NCBI RefSeq assembly: GCF_000275845.1
Contig: NW_006766936.1
Location: 1-64,000 of the forward strand
Source: Dichomitus squalens LYAD-421 SS1
Lineage: Eukaryota; Basidiomycota; Agaricomycetes; Polyporales; Polyporaceae
DNA length: 64,000 bases
Direction: 5' to 3'
Positions 46,447 through 56,808 of the stretch are shown here, in pieces; position 1 is the stretch's first letter; each line of letters begins with the position of its first letter. The position numbers and the translations under genes are program-made. Under the pieces are notes generated by a model, which was given only the letters and a program-made list of their open reading frames with translations, did no database searches and was not told the DNA's origin.

Positions 46447-46787
46447 ATTAGACTATATACATCACCTCACGTACACTTAATGTTATTACTGGATCGTCTA
46501 CATAGATGACTTGCGATGGTGTCCCTCAAGCGCTCGTGTCAGTGGCCACTAGCAGCGATACTTGGTAGGTCCTTCCTCGTCCGACACATAATCAGCCGCT
46601 GATGACTGTGGCGTACAGACTGCTGCTTCGTTCCCCCAAGACGAGTCTCACCCCTGAGGAAACGAGCTTTTTCCTGACTACGGCTGATCCTCAACTACGT
46701 ATGTTCCCTGTATGTTCTCCCTTGTCCGATCCCTGCTCACTGCGCCACGGTCATAGAACGCTATGTGCGCAAGAAGGTCAGCCGCGT

Positions 46788-46821
46788 CGTCGATAGTAAG
46801 CCCACCTAGTGGCAATCGACG
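46788..46821 (+). repeat. 34-nt imperfect palindrome, module F
   Basis: Outer arms CGTCGAT/ATCGACG and inner CCAC/GTGG as in modules D and E. Confidence 0.6.
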
Positions 46822-47581
46822 CTCGCGGCGCGTCCCACCCGGGCTTTTCCTTACCCTGCCGCGAAATACCGTAGCTGTGGATAGAGGGAAGCCAACACCG
46901 CCTGTCGGGGATGGGCAATCCTCCAGATAAGGACAGACTAGGTCTTATGCCAAGAAGCTGACAGACACTAGCTAGACAGTGCTTGCCGGTGTCTTCAAAC
47001 GCGATAGACAGTAGAACAGGTGCGTGTCCCCGTACATCTTACTCACCGACGTCTATACGTTGCTCGTAGGTACGTCCAGTTCTCAAGATATAGCAGGTAC
47101 GCGAACGGTCGGAAACGTCGTTTCTATGATCTTGTAGTCTCGTAGCGTTTCTATCATTGATACTATATATCTGAACCTTGGGATGTGCGGCTGTCTTGCG
47201 CATCACGAGCAAGTTGGTCATCGGACTCAACAACAGGCTCTCTCTGAGCGAAGACGATCATGAATCTAGCAAGGTTTTTGATCCGGGAGACGGGGCCCAA
47301 CGAACTCCTCGCGGGGTGGCCTCTGCGCAGATGATTGCCCCCTTTCACGAAGGCTCTCCGTACAAAGAAGCAACAAAGCGGTCGTGCATGGAAGATCGAG
47401 CACTCTAGTCCCAACTATGGCTTCACTCTCACATCACATTCACCCGAGCCCTCTTTGGCGTCGGTGAACGAGAGGCGATCCCACGGCGATCCGGAAGCGA
47501 ACACGGTGGCCTTTCAAGCCGACCCGAAAATTAGCGCGCCGATGGTTCCCATCGATCATCGCCAGCCTCCATCCCTTGGCC

Positions 47582-47588
47582 TATATAA
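47582..47588 (+). promoter_or_regulatory. TATA box of module C
   Basis: TATATAA, about 45 nt before the conserved leader (AGAACCCCCATGTTC). Confidence 0.5.
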
Positions 47589-47657
47589 ACCCCCCTTCCT
47601 CGCCGTTCCACTCTTTCATCAGAACCCCCATGTTCACTTTTCCTCTGTCCACTCTAG

Positions 47658-47840
47658 GTGCGCTAGTGACCCACATCGGTGCAGTTCGATGTCGGGTCGC
47701 TGGTCGTACGCTTGGACGTGAGGGGATGCTTGTTTTGTTCCCTCTCCTTTCTAGGTGCGCCGGCGACCCACATCGGCGCAATCTGATGTAGGGTCGCTGG
47801 TCGTACGCTTGGACGTGAGCGAATGATTGTTCTGGGATAA
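47658..47840 (+). repeat. 97-bp tandem duplication in module C
   Basis: Unit 1 begins at 47658 and unit 2 at 47755, both with GTGCGC and both containing the GGTCGCTGGTCGTACGCTTG core. Unit 1 shares variants with module A; unit 2 and the spacer before it share variants with module B. Confidence 0.65.
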
Positions 47841-48097
47841 TCATCCCACATGTGTCCGCGCTGTTTCTCCTGAAGAGCGCGGGCACTACGGGCAACCTCC
47901 TTACGATGCTGTACGTCATCACCTTCCCATTTCATCTCATCCCTTGTGCTCAGTTATTTCCCCTCAGTCATCATCGGAGGTACTTCCCTGTACGGCACTC
48001 CTCCTAAACATGTACGTGACTTTACTTGCCTTGGCTCTGGCCATCTGTTAACGCCACAAACCATAGCACGCCTAGTGCATCGAGGTGTCAGCCGCTC

Positions 48098-48131
48098 CGT
48101 CGATAGTAAGCCCACCTGGTGGCGGTCGACG
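48098..48131 (+). repeat. 34-nt imperfect palindrome, module C
   Basis: Same as modules A and B, with CTGGTGG in the inner loop. Confidence 0.6.
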
Positions 48132-48226
48132 TTCGCGCCATGTCCCACTCAGGTTCGTTCCTCGCCCATACCGCATAACACCATGTCGGAGGGAAGAGGT
48201 GGACGAGCCGACGCCTGTCCGGTCAA

Positions 48227-48249
48227 GTCACCTGTCAGGGACGGGTGGC
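48227..48249 (+). ncRNA. Conserved 10-bp hairpin, module C
   Basis: Arms GTCACCTGTC and GACGGGTGGC pair around loop AGG with two G-U pairs. Confidence 0.5.
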
Positions 48250-48610
48250 TCGGATTGTGCGGAGCGGGGCGTGGCGCATTGCAAGGCTGAGCCTTCAACT
48301 GGTTAGTCCCTACGCATTGCAGCATGCGACTTGGTTGGGACGCTGACTGAAGGTTCTTGGACAGCGCGCGCCGGGATCCGCGAACAAGTCTGATTGAACC
48401 ATCCGGTGCGTCTTCAAATTGTCCCATGCTCGCTGACGTCTGCGGTTCATCTCGAGAGGGAACAGTCAGCTTGCAAAATATCAGGTAGGTACAGAGAAGG
48501 ATAGACCTATCGTTCGATTAGTACACAGTACACTCATGGTTACTCTTGCTCGTGCCATGTAGTAGACTAGTGTTTCGGGAAAGCAATGTCTTCAGGAATA
48601 GTGTTGAAGT

Positions 48611-49209
48611 GCAAATACATATCTACTTACAAACAAAAAAGTGGGATTGTTATCCGTTTTCGGTAACTACGGCGCTTGTGACCTCTGCAGCAACTGGCAG
48701 GCTGTAGTATGACCATGATCATCTCGACGATCCCCGGCAATCCTAGTCACGATCCATGGAACCCCGAGTCCGTAAGTGCGATAGCCACAATATTGGGAGG
48801 AAGTACTGTTGCACATTCCAGACCATCCGATGAGACTGCTATATGGGACCCAGGAGGGGCGCTCCGAATGAGCAAATTGTTAACGCCATGTTCCAAGTGA
48901 TCAGGCTACACAGCTTCCAAGTCGCTTTTCCTTCCGTACGTCGTGTGTACATGTCTGGGGATGCCAAGCAGTTCGAGAGGCTGCACGTCTTCGACAACTT
49001 TCCTCTCCACCTCGCACCGGGACGCCTGAGCTTGATTCCTCCCGGCCCATTACTAGCTCTGACGCGGACGCCCTGCAGCTTCTTTTCCAGCGGCCCATCC
49101 GAGCGCAGTGATGTAACAGCTAGGGACTCCTCCCATTAATCCTAGTGCTACGGTCGGCTCTAGACGACTGCTGGACTACTCGAATTCCCTCTTGCCTTCA
49201 GTTGACTCA
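48611..49209. other. Spacer upstream of the hydrolase gene
   Basis: No confident gene. An untranslated exon of the hydrolase gene is possible: an acceptor (ccttcag) ends at about 49201, just before its start codon. Confidence 0.35.
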
Positions 49210-50595
49210 ATGAAGTCTAGCATGCTAGAGGAGGCTGATTTCGTACTACCTGGAGCGGGCGACTACCCGCAGTTGCGTTGTGCCTTTGTTCGCTGGAGAC
49301 CGCGGTCAACTTGCGTCGGTCGTAGCACGTCTGGAGCTCACCGGTACCCTGAAGGAACATTTCGACTGTCTCTCATACTTCTCCACTGCGTCGGCACACG
49401 TCAGTAGTCTCTCTGACTGGTAGTATCTGCTGTATGAGTCCTCACGCTGATCCCTTGCGTCACCCCTTCAGACAAAGAGACGTGGCAGCCGACGATAGAG
49501 CATCTGTTCGAAGCCCTTCGCTCCGAGCCAGATCCTAGGTTCGCTGTCGTCGAGGCGTGGGCGATGGATGCCCCACAGCACGGGCACGCGGCATCGCTCA
49601 ACGCACATGTGTTGCTCGACCTGCCGGACGGGCTCAGTACGCCCTTCTATGTTGCGTCCTTTTGCAAACATGCTCATTCTTAGGAGATATGGAGCAGTGG
49701 AACGCCCCTCTCAAGACCCTACTGGCCTCCGGCTTGATTGAAGGCGACCGGGTCGTCGGTGTCGGCCACTCTGCGGGTGCGTTGTCCCTGTGAGTACCGT
49801 TCAAGGCTCGGGGGCAGACCCCATCGAGGCAACAATCCTGATGTTCTATACTAGGATCACGACTACAATCGGCTACCAGTTGAATTGCCTGCCGTTCTCC
49901 TCTGTAATTATGGTCGAGCCGCCGATGATGACTCCAGATATCGTGAAACACGGACTGGAGATAGGCTGTCTTCCCATGATACGCGCGATCAACTTCGCGA
50001 AGACCCGCAAAGACATATGGTCTTCTCGGGACGAGGCGCGGGCGTGGTTTGGCACGCGGTCCCCGTGGCGGCGGTGGGATCAGCGCGTCTTCGACCTCTT
50101 CGTGGTGCGCTCGTCGGATTCTAGAACAGCGTCGTGATCTGACTGACGCAAACGTCCCTGTGCAGCGACATGGCCTGCATGACCTGCCCACCGCCGCGTA
50201 CCCAGAGCGCCACGAAGGAGTCACCCTTGCTTGCACGCGCGCGCAAGATTCAGCAGCGTACACCCGGTTCGAGGAGTGCTACCGCGCGCTCGACAGGCTG
50301 ACGGAGCTCTGTGCGTCGCTGCCTGTTCATGCTGTCTTGGGCGACACGCTCGACATGGTGTATGTGGTGGAGTGACTTCGCTAGCGCGGGATGCTCACAG
50401 CTTAATGACAGACCTGCCGCCGTGCACGAGGTATGCGTTAGTGAGAAGGACGGTCGTCGCATGAAGTCGATCCGGACGGTGTCAGGTGCCGGTCACCTCG
50501 CTGTACAAGACAATCCGCGCGGCGTTGCCCTAGAGATATGGCGCATCTTGAGAGATGATTACGGAGGCCAGGGTGGAACCGCGAGTAAGCTATGA
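49210..50595 (+). CDS. Alpha/beta hydrolase
   Basis: Six exons (49210-49399, 49472-49636, 49684-49789, 49855-50104, 50166-50357 and 50401-50595) join to 365 residues. The core starts FVLPGAGDYPQLRC, then LSLILLHCVGTHKETWQPTI with the oxyanion-hole region spanning the first intron. The nucleophile elbow is GVGHSAGALSL (GxSxG). VEPPMMTP follows the central sheet. The catalytic His is in GAGHLAVQDNPR. The acid residue is probably the Asp in VLGDTLDM, where relatives have a G-E/R-D segment. Such proteins are esterases, lipases or epoxide-hydrolase-like enzymes; the substrate is unknown. The neighbours are two START-like proteins and a transporter, which suggests a shared pathway but does not prove one. 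The donors GTCAGT and GTACGC are acceptable. An upstream start cannot be excluded. Confidence 0.82.
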
Positions 50596-50881
50596 CACCC
50601 GTTTGGCACTACGTGGGCATGGAATTGGAGCCTTGTCCAGAATGATGTGGGAGGTCGGTGAGTCATGCCGGAGTCGCGCAGCTGTAGCTTGGCACAGGAG
50701 ACAGCCCCACAGTACCTAGCTGGGCCATGATTATCCGACCGTCTTGGTGTGATGTGTGAATAGAAATGGCTCGTTCGGCCTGTCCAAGTCAACGCGACCA
50801 GTAAGAAGAGCGGCTGTATCACATTGTTCTGTCACCCTGCTGTCTGGGGCGGACTACAATCGGACAGAACAGTAACGATCA
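50596..50881. other. Convergent 3' regions
   Basis: Between the hydrolase (+) and START-like (-) genes. Nothing else recognised. Confidence 0.4.
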
Positions 50882-51531
50882 TCATTGCTCAGACGTGCTC
50901 TTAAGAGCGTCTGCCATCGCCTCGAAACTCTTGGTGAGGTTCTTGGAAATGAACCACTTGATCAAGTATGCGCCAATCCCAGCAAACACCTCCCTCGACT
51001 CGTACAGCGTTTTCCCATCCTCCGTAATACTCAGCGCTTGCCACCGTTCGGCCCTGATGAACCAAGAGGGCAGCAGGTTCTTCCACGCCAAGCGATGACT
51101 GGCATCATCGTAGTGTATTATGAGCTCGAAAGCCGTCTGGGCCTGAACCGAGTCGTCCATGGTCGGAGGGATGTGCACCTTCATGTTCAGGTACTTCCCC
51201 TTAGCTGGCGTCTGGTCCTCGAGCACGGTCTTGCCAGACTTATCAGTGATCTCCTGGCTCCGTCTGTAGAGGACACGTCAGCATAAGCAACATAACATAC
51301 TGAGTGAAGCGCATTGAGCTGACACGAAAGGATTCCTGTAAACGCGTGACGTATGAGATACCAGACCAGCCAAGCGGACTCGGAAGGGCTCACTCACCAT
51401 TCCGGATATTTCGGGAAGTCCGAGAGCACTCCCCATACCCTCTCTGTAGAAGCGCTGATCTCTCTGGACACATAACATGTCAAAGGACCAGAGTAGGCCG
51501 GGGGCGGAAGGTTCGTGGACGCTTCTAGCAT
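50882..51531 (-). CDS. START/polyketide-cyclase-like (SRPBCC) protein 1
   Basis: Three exons (51531-51398, 51335-51324 and 51263-50882) join to 175 residues. The SRPBCC fold begins YVSREISASTERVWGVLSDF, then PKYPEWNPFVRSQEITDKSG. The middle exon is only 12 nt and encodes the conserved NPFV. Splicing around it would create an in-frame stop at the junction (TG|A). YLNMKVHIPPTMDDS follows, and the C-terminal helix is EVFAGIGAYLIKWFISKNL, typical of Polyketide_cyc2 members, whose long last helix closes a lipid or small-molecule pocket. The role could be lipid binding or a cyclase or dehydratase-like reaction; not decidable. It shares the tiny exon and overall order with the paralogue at 55140-55860. 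Confidence 0.82.
51324..51335 (-). other. 12-nt microexon in START-like gene 1
   Basis: Minus strand: acceptor tttacag, exon GAATCCTTTCGT, donor gtcagc. Same position and length as in the paralogue. Confidence 0.7.
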
Positions 51532-52103
51532 CGCGGACGACAGTGCAGCCTGGTCGCTACGAGGATGAATGATGAGCAACTCTTCTGATCCTTCGCATTA
51601 TTTGCTGGAGGTTGTGTACGCACCTGAGTCGAAGAGGGCGGTACGGGGGTCGCGAGTCGCGTTGCCCTTGAGCAACCAGTGGTCTTGTTATACAACTCGC
51701 ATATTTAGCGCCTGTAACTTTCCTAAAACAACCGGAAAAGGTAATTCCGTTGCTGAGTCTCAGTGGTCACGTATTCGTCGCCGGCGTTTTCGGTTCTTTC
51801 GGGTCAAACAGTGGTATTAGGACAAATTCGGGTAGACCATAGTAATAAGTCGCATGAATGCTTCATATAGGATGGACGGGAGAATTGCCGTCCCCAGAGA
51901 CGAATAACAGAGACATTAGTAGCGTAGTATGTAACGCGAAGCCTGAGGTAAGGTGCATAGTCGCAGCATGGAATATAGCACTTCGGAGTCCTCGTCCTCA
52001 TCTGGAGCCTGAGAAATGCTAGACCAATAGAATGGAGATTGCGGTTAGCACGCTATAATTCAAGTCAGCGAGCATTTCAATTGTAGAGTTTTTTGTATTC
52101 CTC
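51532..52103. other. Intergenic, no gene recognised
   Basis: 5' region of START-like gene 1 and 3' region of the transporter. Confidence 0.4.
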
Positions 52104-54183
52104 TTACGCAGACGCAATGAACATGAAGACGTCTATGAAGCGGAGAGCATTATCTCACTGGGCAGAGCGTTCTGTAGCTTGCAAAACTCACATTGGACGA
52201 GGAGGAATGCTGCCAACGTATCCACATTCCCATCCGGTGCATAGAGCGAGGAGACGATCATCTGACTATGAAGGGCGTCCATTCCCATGTCAGTAACCGG
52301 AGAAAAGCACGTGCCATGGACTCGCATGATGCCCGCCCAGGTGCAAGGGTGAAAAGAAACTTACTTGACAGCGGACGGCGTACCGCTCAAGAGCATGGCC
52401 ACAAACCTCTCCGCCTTTGCATCCGCGGGGATGAACCCGCCACGCACCATGGCCTGCACGACGACCACGCCGATCACAGGCAGCACCACCATCTTTGCAA
52501 GTGTCACGAGGAGCATGGCCATGATCGGTAGGCGCGACAGCGGCCGCGGCACCTTGATCCTCGCGAACGAGGCACCCAGAAGAATGAGCGCGAGCGGCAC
52601 CGCGATCGTGTCGACGAATTGGGCTGCGGAACGCGTGCGATGTCAGCTGCGCTGCTCTTGGCAATCGGGGGCAGGGACCTGAGGGGACGGGCGGTCCGCG
52701 GCGCACTTACCTGTGTCCATCACGAACGCGAGCGGGGGCCTATTGTCTGGTCCGTGCCAGTTCGGACAGCCTTGGGATGCGCAGCTGACGAAAAGGGCCT
52801 TGAGCGGGAGGACAAGGGCAGTGGGCAACGAGATGGCAAGCGAGATGGTGACGGGTTTGAGAAGTGCAAAGAGGGAATCGCGAAGCCTGCTGCGTTTCTT
52901 CTGTGGCCCAGCCGCGGATTGCGCGAGGGCGGAGATCACAACTGGATCTTCCAAGGAGTGAATAGAGTGTACCGAGCGAATCGGAGTAGTCGGGGGAATA
53001 GACCGAGTGGGGGTCGCGGGGATGATCGATATCATAGACGGAGTTAGAGCGGCAACACGTGTGGGAGAGGAAGGAGCAGTTGCCCAGCCCGGAGTCGATG
53101 GCACTGAGGGACGGAGAGGAGAGGGCGTCGCTGACACACGGACGGGCGTAGGAGGGATGACGATAGTAAGACGCCGCGATCTTATCGTGGACCCTGCGGA
53201 TAGAGGAGATAGCCGGGAAACGAGCTGCATTTCGGAGTCGACCTTTGGTTCCTCCGTAATCACAATGGTGGGCACGTTGGTGATTGGAGTGTCGACAGTA
53301 CTACTGTCGGTGGATGATGGCGAGGGCGAGGACCTATCTTCTTTCGTAGGAAATGCCTCTTCGTCCTTCTTGTTAGATTGCGGCACAAAGGGCGGCGTAG
53401 GCACAATCGGAAGACGCAAGGCACGAGCAACGAGACGCCCAATAGGCTTTTCCTTCCAGGACACACGACGCTCAGCGTCCTCTCCCTGCGGAACCCCAGG
53501 AAGGTAATCCCAAGCAAGCGAGTTGGCTGCGCCGCATACCCAGAACACGGTATGGTAAGTGACGGAGAAGATGGACACATACGAGACGCCAACTAATGGG
53601 CACGATTCAGCCCGGATAGGATGAAGCGGAGTAGTGGCAATACGCACGAGCAGGGTCGAGAGCGGGATTGAATGGGGGCTGTTGAGTGACAGACATGACG
53701 ATCGCGCTCGCTGTGATATGACGTAAGAAGATTTTTGGCGGTCATAAACTGCGAAACCTGTATACTGACGGAGGTTGCCCCAATTGCTCATCCCCGTCAG
53801 GACGATGATCCCTTGCCAAAAGTTTTGAGGGACGTAGCACAGCTCTCGTATCAGGACTCCCATAACGAAGCCCATGCCTTGGTAGACGAAGCCCATCATG
53901 AGCAGGGGACCGAGGGCTGACGCGTTGGAAGGCGTGAAAGAGGGGACGATGTTAGCGAAGATGAGTGCCGGAAGAGCGATGTTCATGCTGATGATGGACA
54001 CTCCCCGAGAGGCGGCCGGTGGGAACATGTCCAGCTTGACGAGCACGTAGCCGCATATCAGTGTGGCGAACCTGCAAAGGGTGAGCCCAAGCCACGAGAA
54101 AGCATGATGGAGCGACGGGCTACGTACGTTTTGATAAGGGGCATCACGCCCGAGTAGACCAAGAACGCAGCGGACAACGCCAT
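52104..54183 (-). CDS. Auxin-efflux-carrier-type membrane transporter
   Basis: Multi-exon gene of about 580 residues. The start at 54183 (MALSAAFLVYSGVMPLIKT) gives the first helix; an ATG at 54252 would add 23 residues. The N-terminal helices include NIALPALIFANIVPSF (asparagine and proline-containing crossing helix), GVLIRELCYVPQNFWQG and ILTGMSNWGNL. A long hydrophilic loop of roughly 200 residues, rich in Ser, Thr and Pro, separates them from the C-terminal bundle. The C-terminal bundle has SLAISLPTALVLPLKALF, VPLALILLGASFARIKVP, VVLPVIGVVVVQAMV and QMIVSSLYAPDG. The last exons end YVFMFIASA at TAA 52104-52106. This is the bile/arsenite/riboflavin-type AEC fold. Fungal members sit in the ER or plasma membrane; substrates are mostly unknown. 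It lies between the two START-like paralogues. Confidence 0.83.
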
Positions 54184-55139
54184 GACTGAGAGGTCGACTG
54201 ATGAGAGTGGCGAGCGAGGTTGTTGGGGAACTCGACCCCGTTCAAAAAACAAGCATATATACTATGGGCATGATTGCGGCCCAAAAGTCTAGCCGCTCAG
54301 TAGACAGACAGGCCCCATCCACGAGAAGGCCTGCAAGAACAAGAGACACAGAGTTCTTCGCATGATGATCACCCACATTGAGGACATAGTGCCTTCTTCA
54401 AAGGGTGAGCTCTATCCACTGAATGGCGTGCTGATGTCGAAGGGGTGGAACTGCACCTTGCACACAGGCGGAGATCCCGTGTTGTTGCGCTCCGCGTTCC
54501 GCATCTCGCCGTCGAGGACTCCTCCAACGAAGGGACCGCTTCGTCGTTTTTGAGCAAAATCTGCCGTAACTGACCTGCGCGGTGAGGTATTTCCGCCGGT
54601 CTCTGGCTGTTGAAAAGCGACAGAATGTCTGACGGTGCCTTCCGGTCCCCGAAAAAAATCGTTGAGCAGTCTATCGGAATTCATTTTACGACAAGATTGC
54701 CACTTACTGAGCTATCCCAGCATAGGACCCGAAACGTGACAGGTATGAAGTGAACTTTGTCGATGTTCAAGGCAATCGAACGGTCACGCGTGGTTCTGCG
54801 CGCGCAGTCAGTAGACGTTCATTTCGTGAGGAGAAGGTGGCTCATTTAGATGAGCCATAGATTCGGCCCGGAGTTTACGAGCGCTCAGCTGTGCAAAAGG
54901 AGATGCGGGGGAGTCAGGGAACACAACCGACCTGTCCTAGAAACGCCACAAAGCGAGCCGCTGTACAGCCAAACGACCCCTGTAGGATCCGAAACATCAC
55001 ACAGCGCAAATCTCGGGAGAATTAGAGGTACGATGACTCCGCTAAATACGTTACAGACCCCGACTGTCATGTGTCGTGGTGAGTATAGCATGTCACGGCA
55101 CGAACACACCTAAGAATACGCACCACACCCCAGCTATAA
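54184..55139. other. Spacer, no gene recognised
   Basis: Short frames on both strands (for example 54412-54684, -) show no family character. Includes the 5' region of the transporter. Confidence 0.35.
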
Positions 55140-55860
55140 TTAAGCTCGGCCCTCAGCTCTCGTCTTCAGCGCATCCGCGGTTGCTTGCAAACCCTGTGGC
55201 ATCGTGCCACCTACGACCCGCCTCATGAGGTATCCGGAGAGCCCGCCGAACGCATGTCTAACTTCATACAGCGTTTTGCCGTCCGAAGTCGCAGTGAGTG
55301 TTTGAGCATGCTCTGCGCCGAAGATGCTTGGGAGCCGGCCGCCACCCCAAATGATTCTGTGATTCGCGTGGTCGACCAGAGTGACGTGTTCGTAAAGGAC
55401 AAGGGGCTGCTTTGCATTGTCGAGAGTCGCCGGGGTCTGCACTGCCAGCGCAAGAACAGCTGGAGCACGGAGACTGGAATCTTCCGTCGGCTTGTGCGAG
55501 TGTTCGTCAACGATGATGGCCGAACGACTGGTGGGACACCAATCAGGATTCGGAGGTGTCGCAAGAAATTTAAGGGCAGGAGACGTACTGATAAGGGTTC
55601 CTGTCAGGTCGGCATCAGCGTAATGGACGCTAGATGCAAAGAATCACGAACCAAAGTGAGTATGACTGGAGATCAATCAGGATTTTCCACACATCCTCTA
55701 AGGGGGCACCGATCTCGACGCTCACAACAAACTCGGTGAGTGCTTGGAATGCCAGAGGCGGAAGGTTGCTTATCACGTTTGCTTGATGTGTATATGGTTG
55801 CTGTGATGGAGAATATGGCTTGCGAGCTAGTGATTTATACCTTGCCAATGTGCCGATCAT
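55140..55860 (-). CDS. START/polyketide-cyclase-like (SRPBCC) protein 2
   Basis: Three exons (55860-55652, 55600-55589 and 55527-55140) join to 202 residues. The conserved core matches protein 1: FVVSVEIGAPLEDVWKILID, then SYSLWNPYHRSA across the 12-nt middle exon, PLVLYEHVTLVDHANHRIIW, and TSDGKTLYEVRHAFGGLSGY before the last helix. The N-terminus is about 28 residues longer than in protein 1, starting at the only nearby ATG (55860). It could be an extension or mark a lost start at the paralogous position, where GTG ATA AGC is found. The protein has probably the same type of ligand pocket as its paralogue. It has diverged strongly outside the core, suggesting an old duplication. Confidence 0.78.
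55589..55600 (-). other. 12-nt microexon in START-like gene 2
   Basis: Minus strand: acceptor cctgacag, exon GAACCCTTATCA, donor gtacgt. It joins TG| and |T to give W-N-P-Y-H. Confidence 0.68.
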
Positions 55861-56808
55861 GCTCTGAAGGGCATACACAACTGACGCGGCACGCCGTGGC
55901 CGACAGATTCCTGGGATTCCGGCAGATGAGCGTGTATCATTGACCCACTATGTTCCGTGAGAGCAAGTCAACTGCTATTACGAGGCACACGTCAGTCGAG
56001 ACCATTGGGATCTGAGATGCCTGCCGTATAGCGTATCCTTATCTAGTGAGCTACAAATTCCAAGACTGACAATTCCAATGACACCGTGGTCAGCAGTAAC
56101 AAAATGCGAGCTCAATGTCGTGCAGCCTCTATGTTGGAGCCGGAAAGACACGAGCTGTCGACCGGTTAGAAGACTTGGAATGTTGAGTACATGCAAAGCG
56201 CACCGTGATGCATGCTATTCGTCAAGGGTTTGCTATGAGAAAAAGTGGGCGAGATTTAGATATGATATCGGTCAGTGCAAGGATCTACCTTTCGATCGCA
56301 AGTCGACTACAGAGAACCAGTCATAAGATGTAGTATGAGAGGTTTGCAGCCAGACGCCGGCAGGGTCCAATGGACGAGCGCCAAGTCCACGTCTAGTTGT
56401 TTGGCACTGTTTGGAACCAGTGGCTGCGGAGGGCTGTACCGGTTCATCTGGGCGCTAACCGGCTTCATTGTTCTATTACAAGCAGGCCCTTTTGTTGTTC
56501 ATCCACAATGAGGCGGCACGACGACCAGCACAAAGAATTATATGCCAGCGTCGTGCGAAGAGTATTCAGGTGAGGCGCATGCGCGTCTTTGATGCCACTC
56601 ATAAGTGGCGTCCACGTTCCCGCCTCGTTCCCCATTTCACTTGCATCCCGCCTCCGACCCCAGCAGCGTCCAGACGCGTTCACGACTTCATTTGGGTGCA
56701 GGCACACCACTTACACGCTTTCCTCTCTCTTAGATTGTCATAGACCGTTCTTGATCCTCGTAGCTCCACACATCATCTATCCCTAACAACCTCGGTCTTT
56801 ACGACAAG
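55861..56808. other. Spacer between divergent genes
   Basis: No confident gene. This is the likely shared upstream region of START-like gene 2 (-) and the DUF7598 gene (+). Confidence 0.35.

Larger units (their letters stand above)
46530..48610 (+). repeat. Two-module repeat cassette, copy 3 (modules F and C), inverted
   Basis: Plus-strand orientation, opposite to copies 1 and 2. Module F (46530-47040) has lost its 5' part with TATA box and leader; homology begins near 46545, about 100 bp after the chaperone stop codon. The linker and module C (about 47450-48430) are complete, followed by the tail to about 48610. Module C carries two tandem leader units of about 97 bp. The first resembles module A and the second resembles module B. 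The palindrome is kept in both modules. The hairpin is kept in C and damaged in F (near 46898-46918). Confidence 0.75.

Noticed and set aside
47576..47791. Protein-coding frame in the cassette leader
   Set aside because: The frame is open only in module C, through its duplicated unit; A and B stop after 7 and 18 codons.
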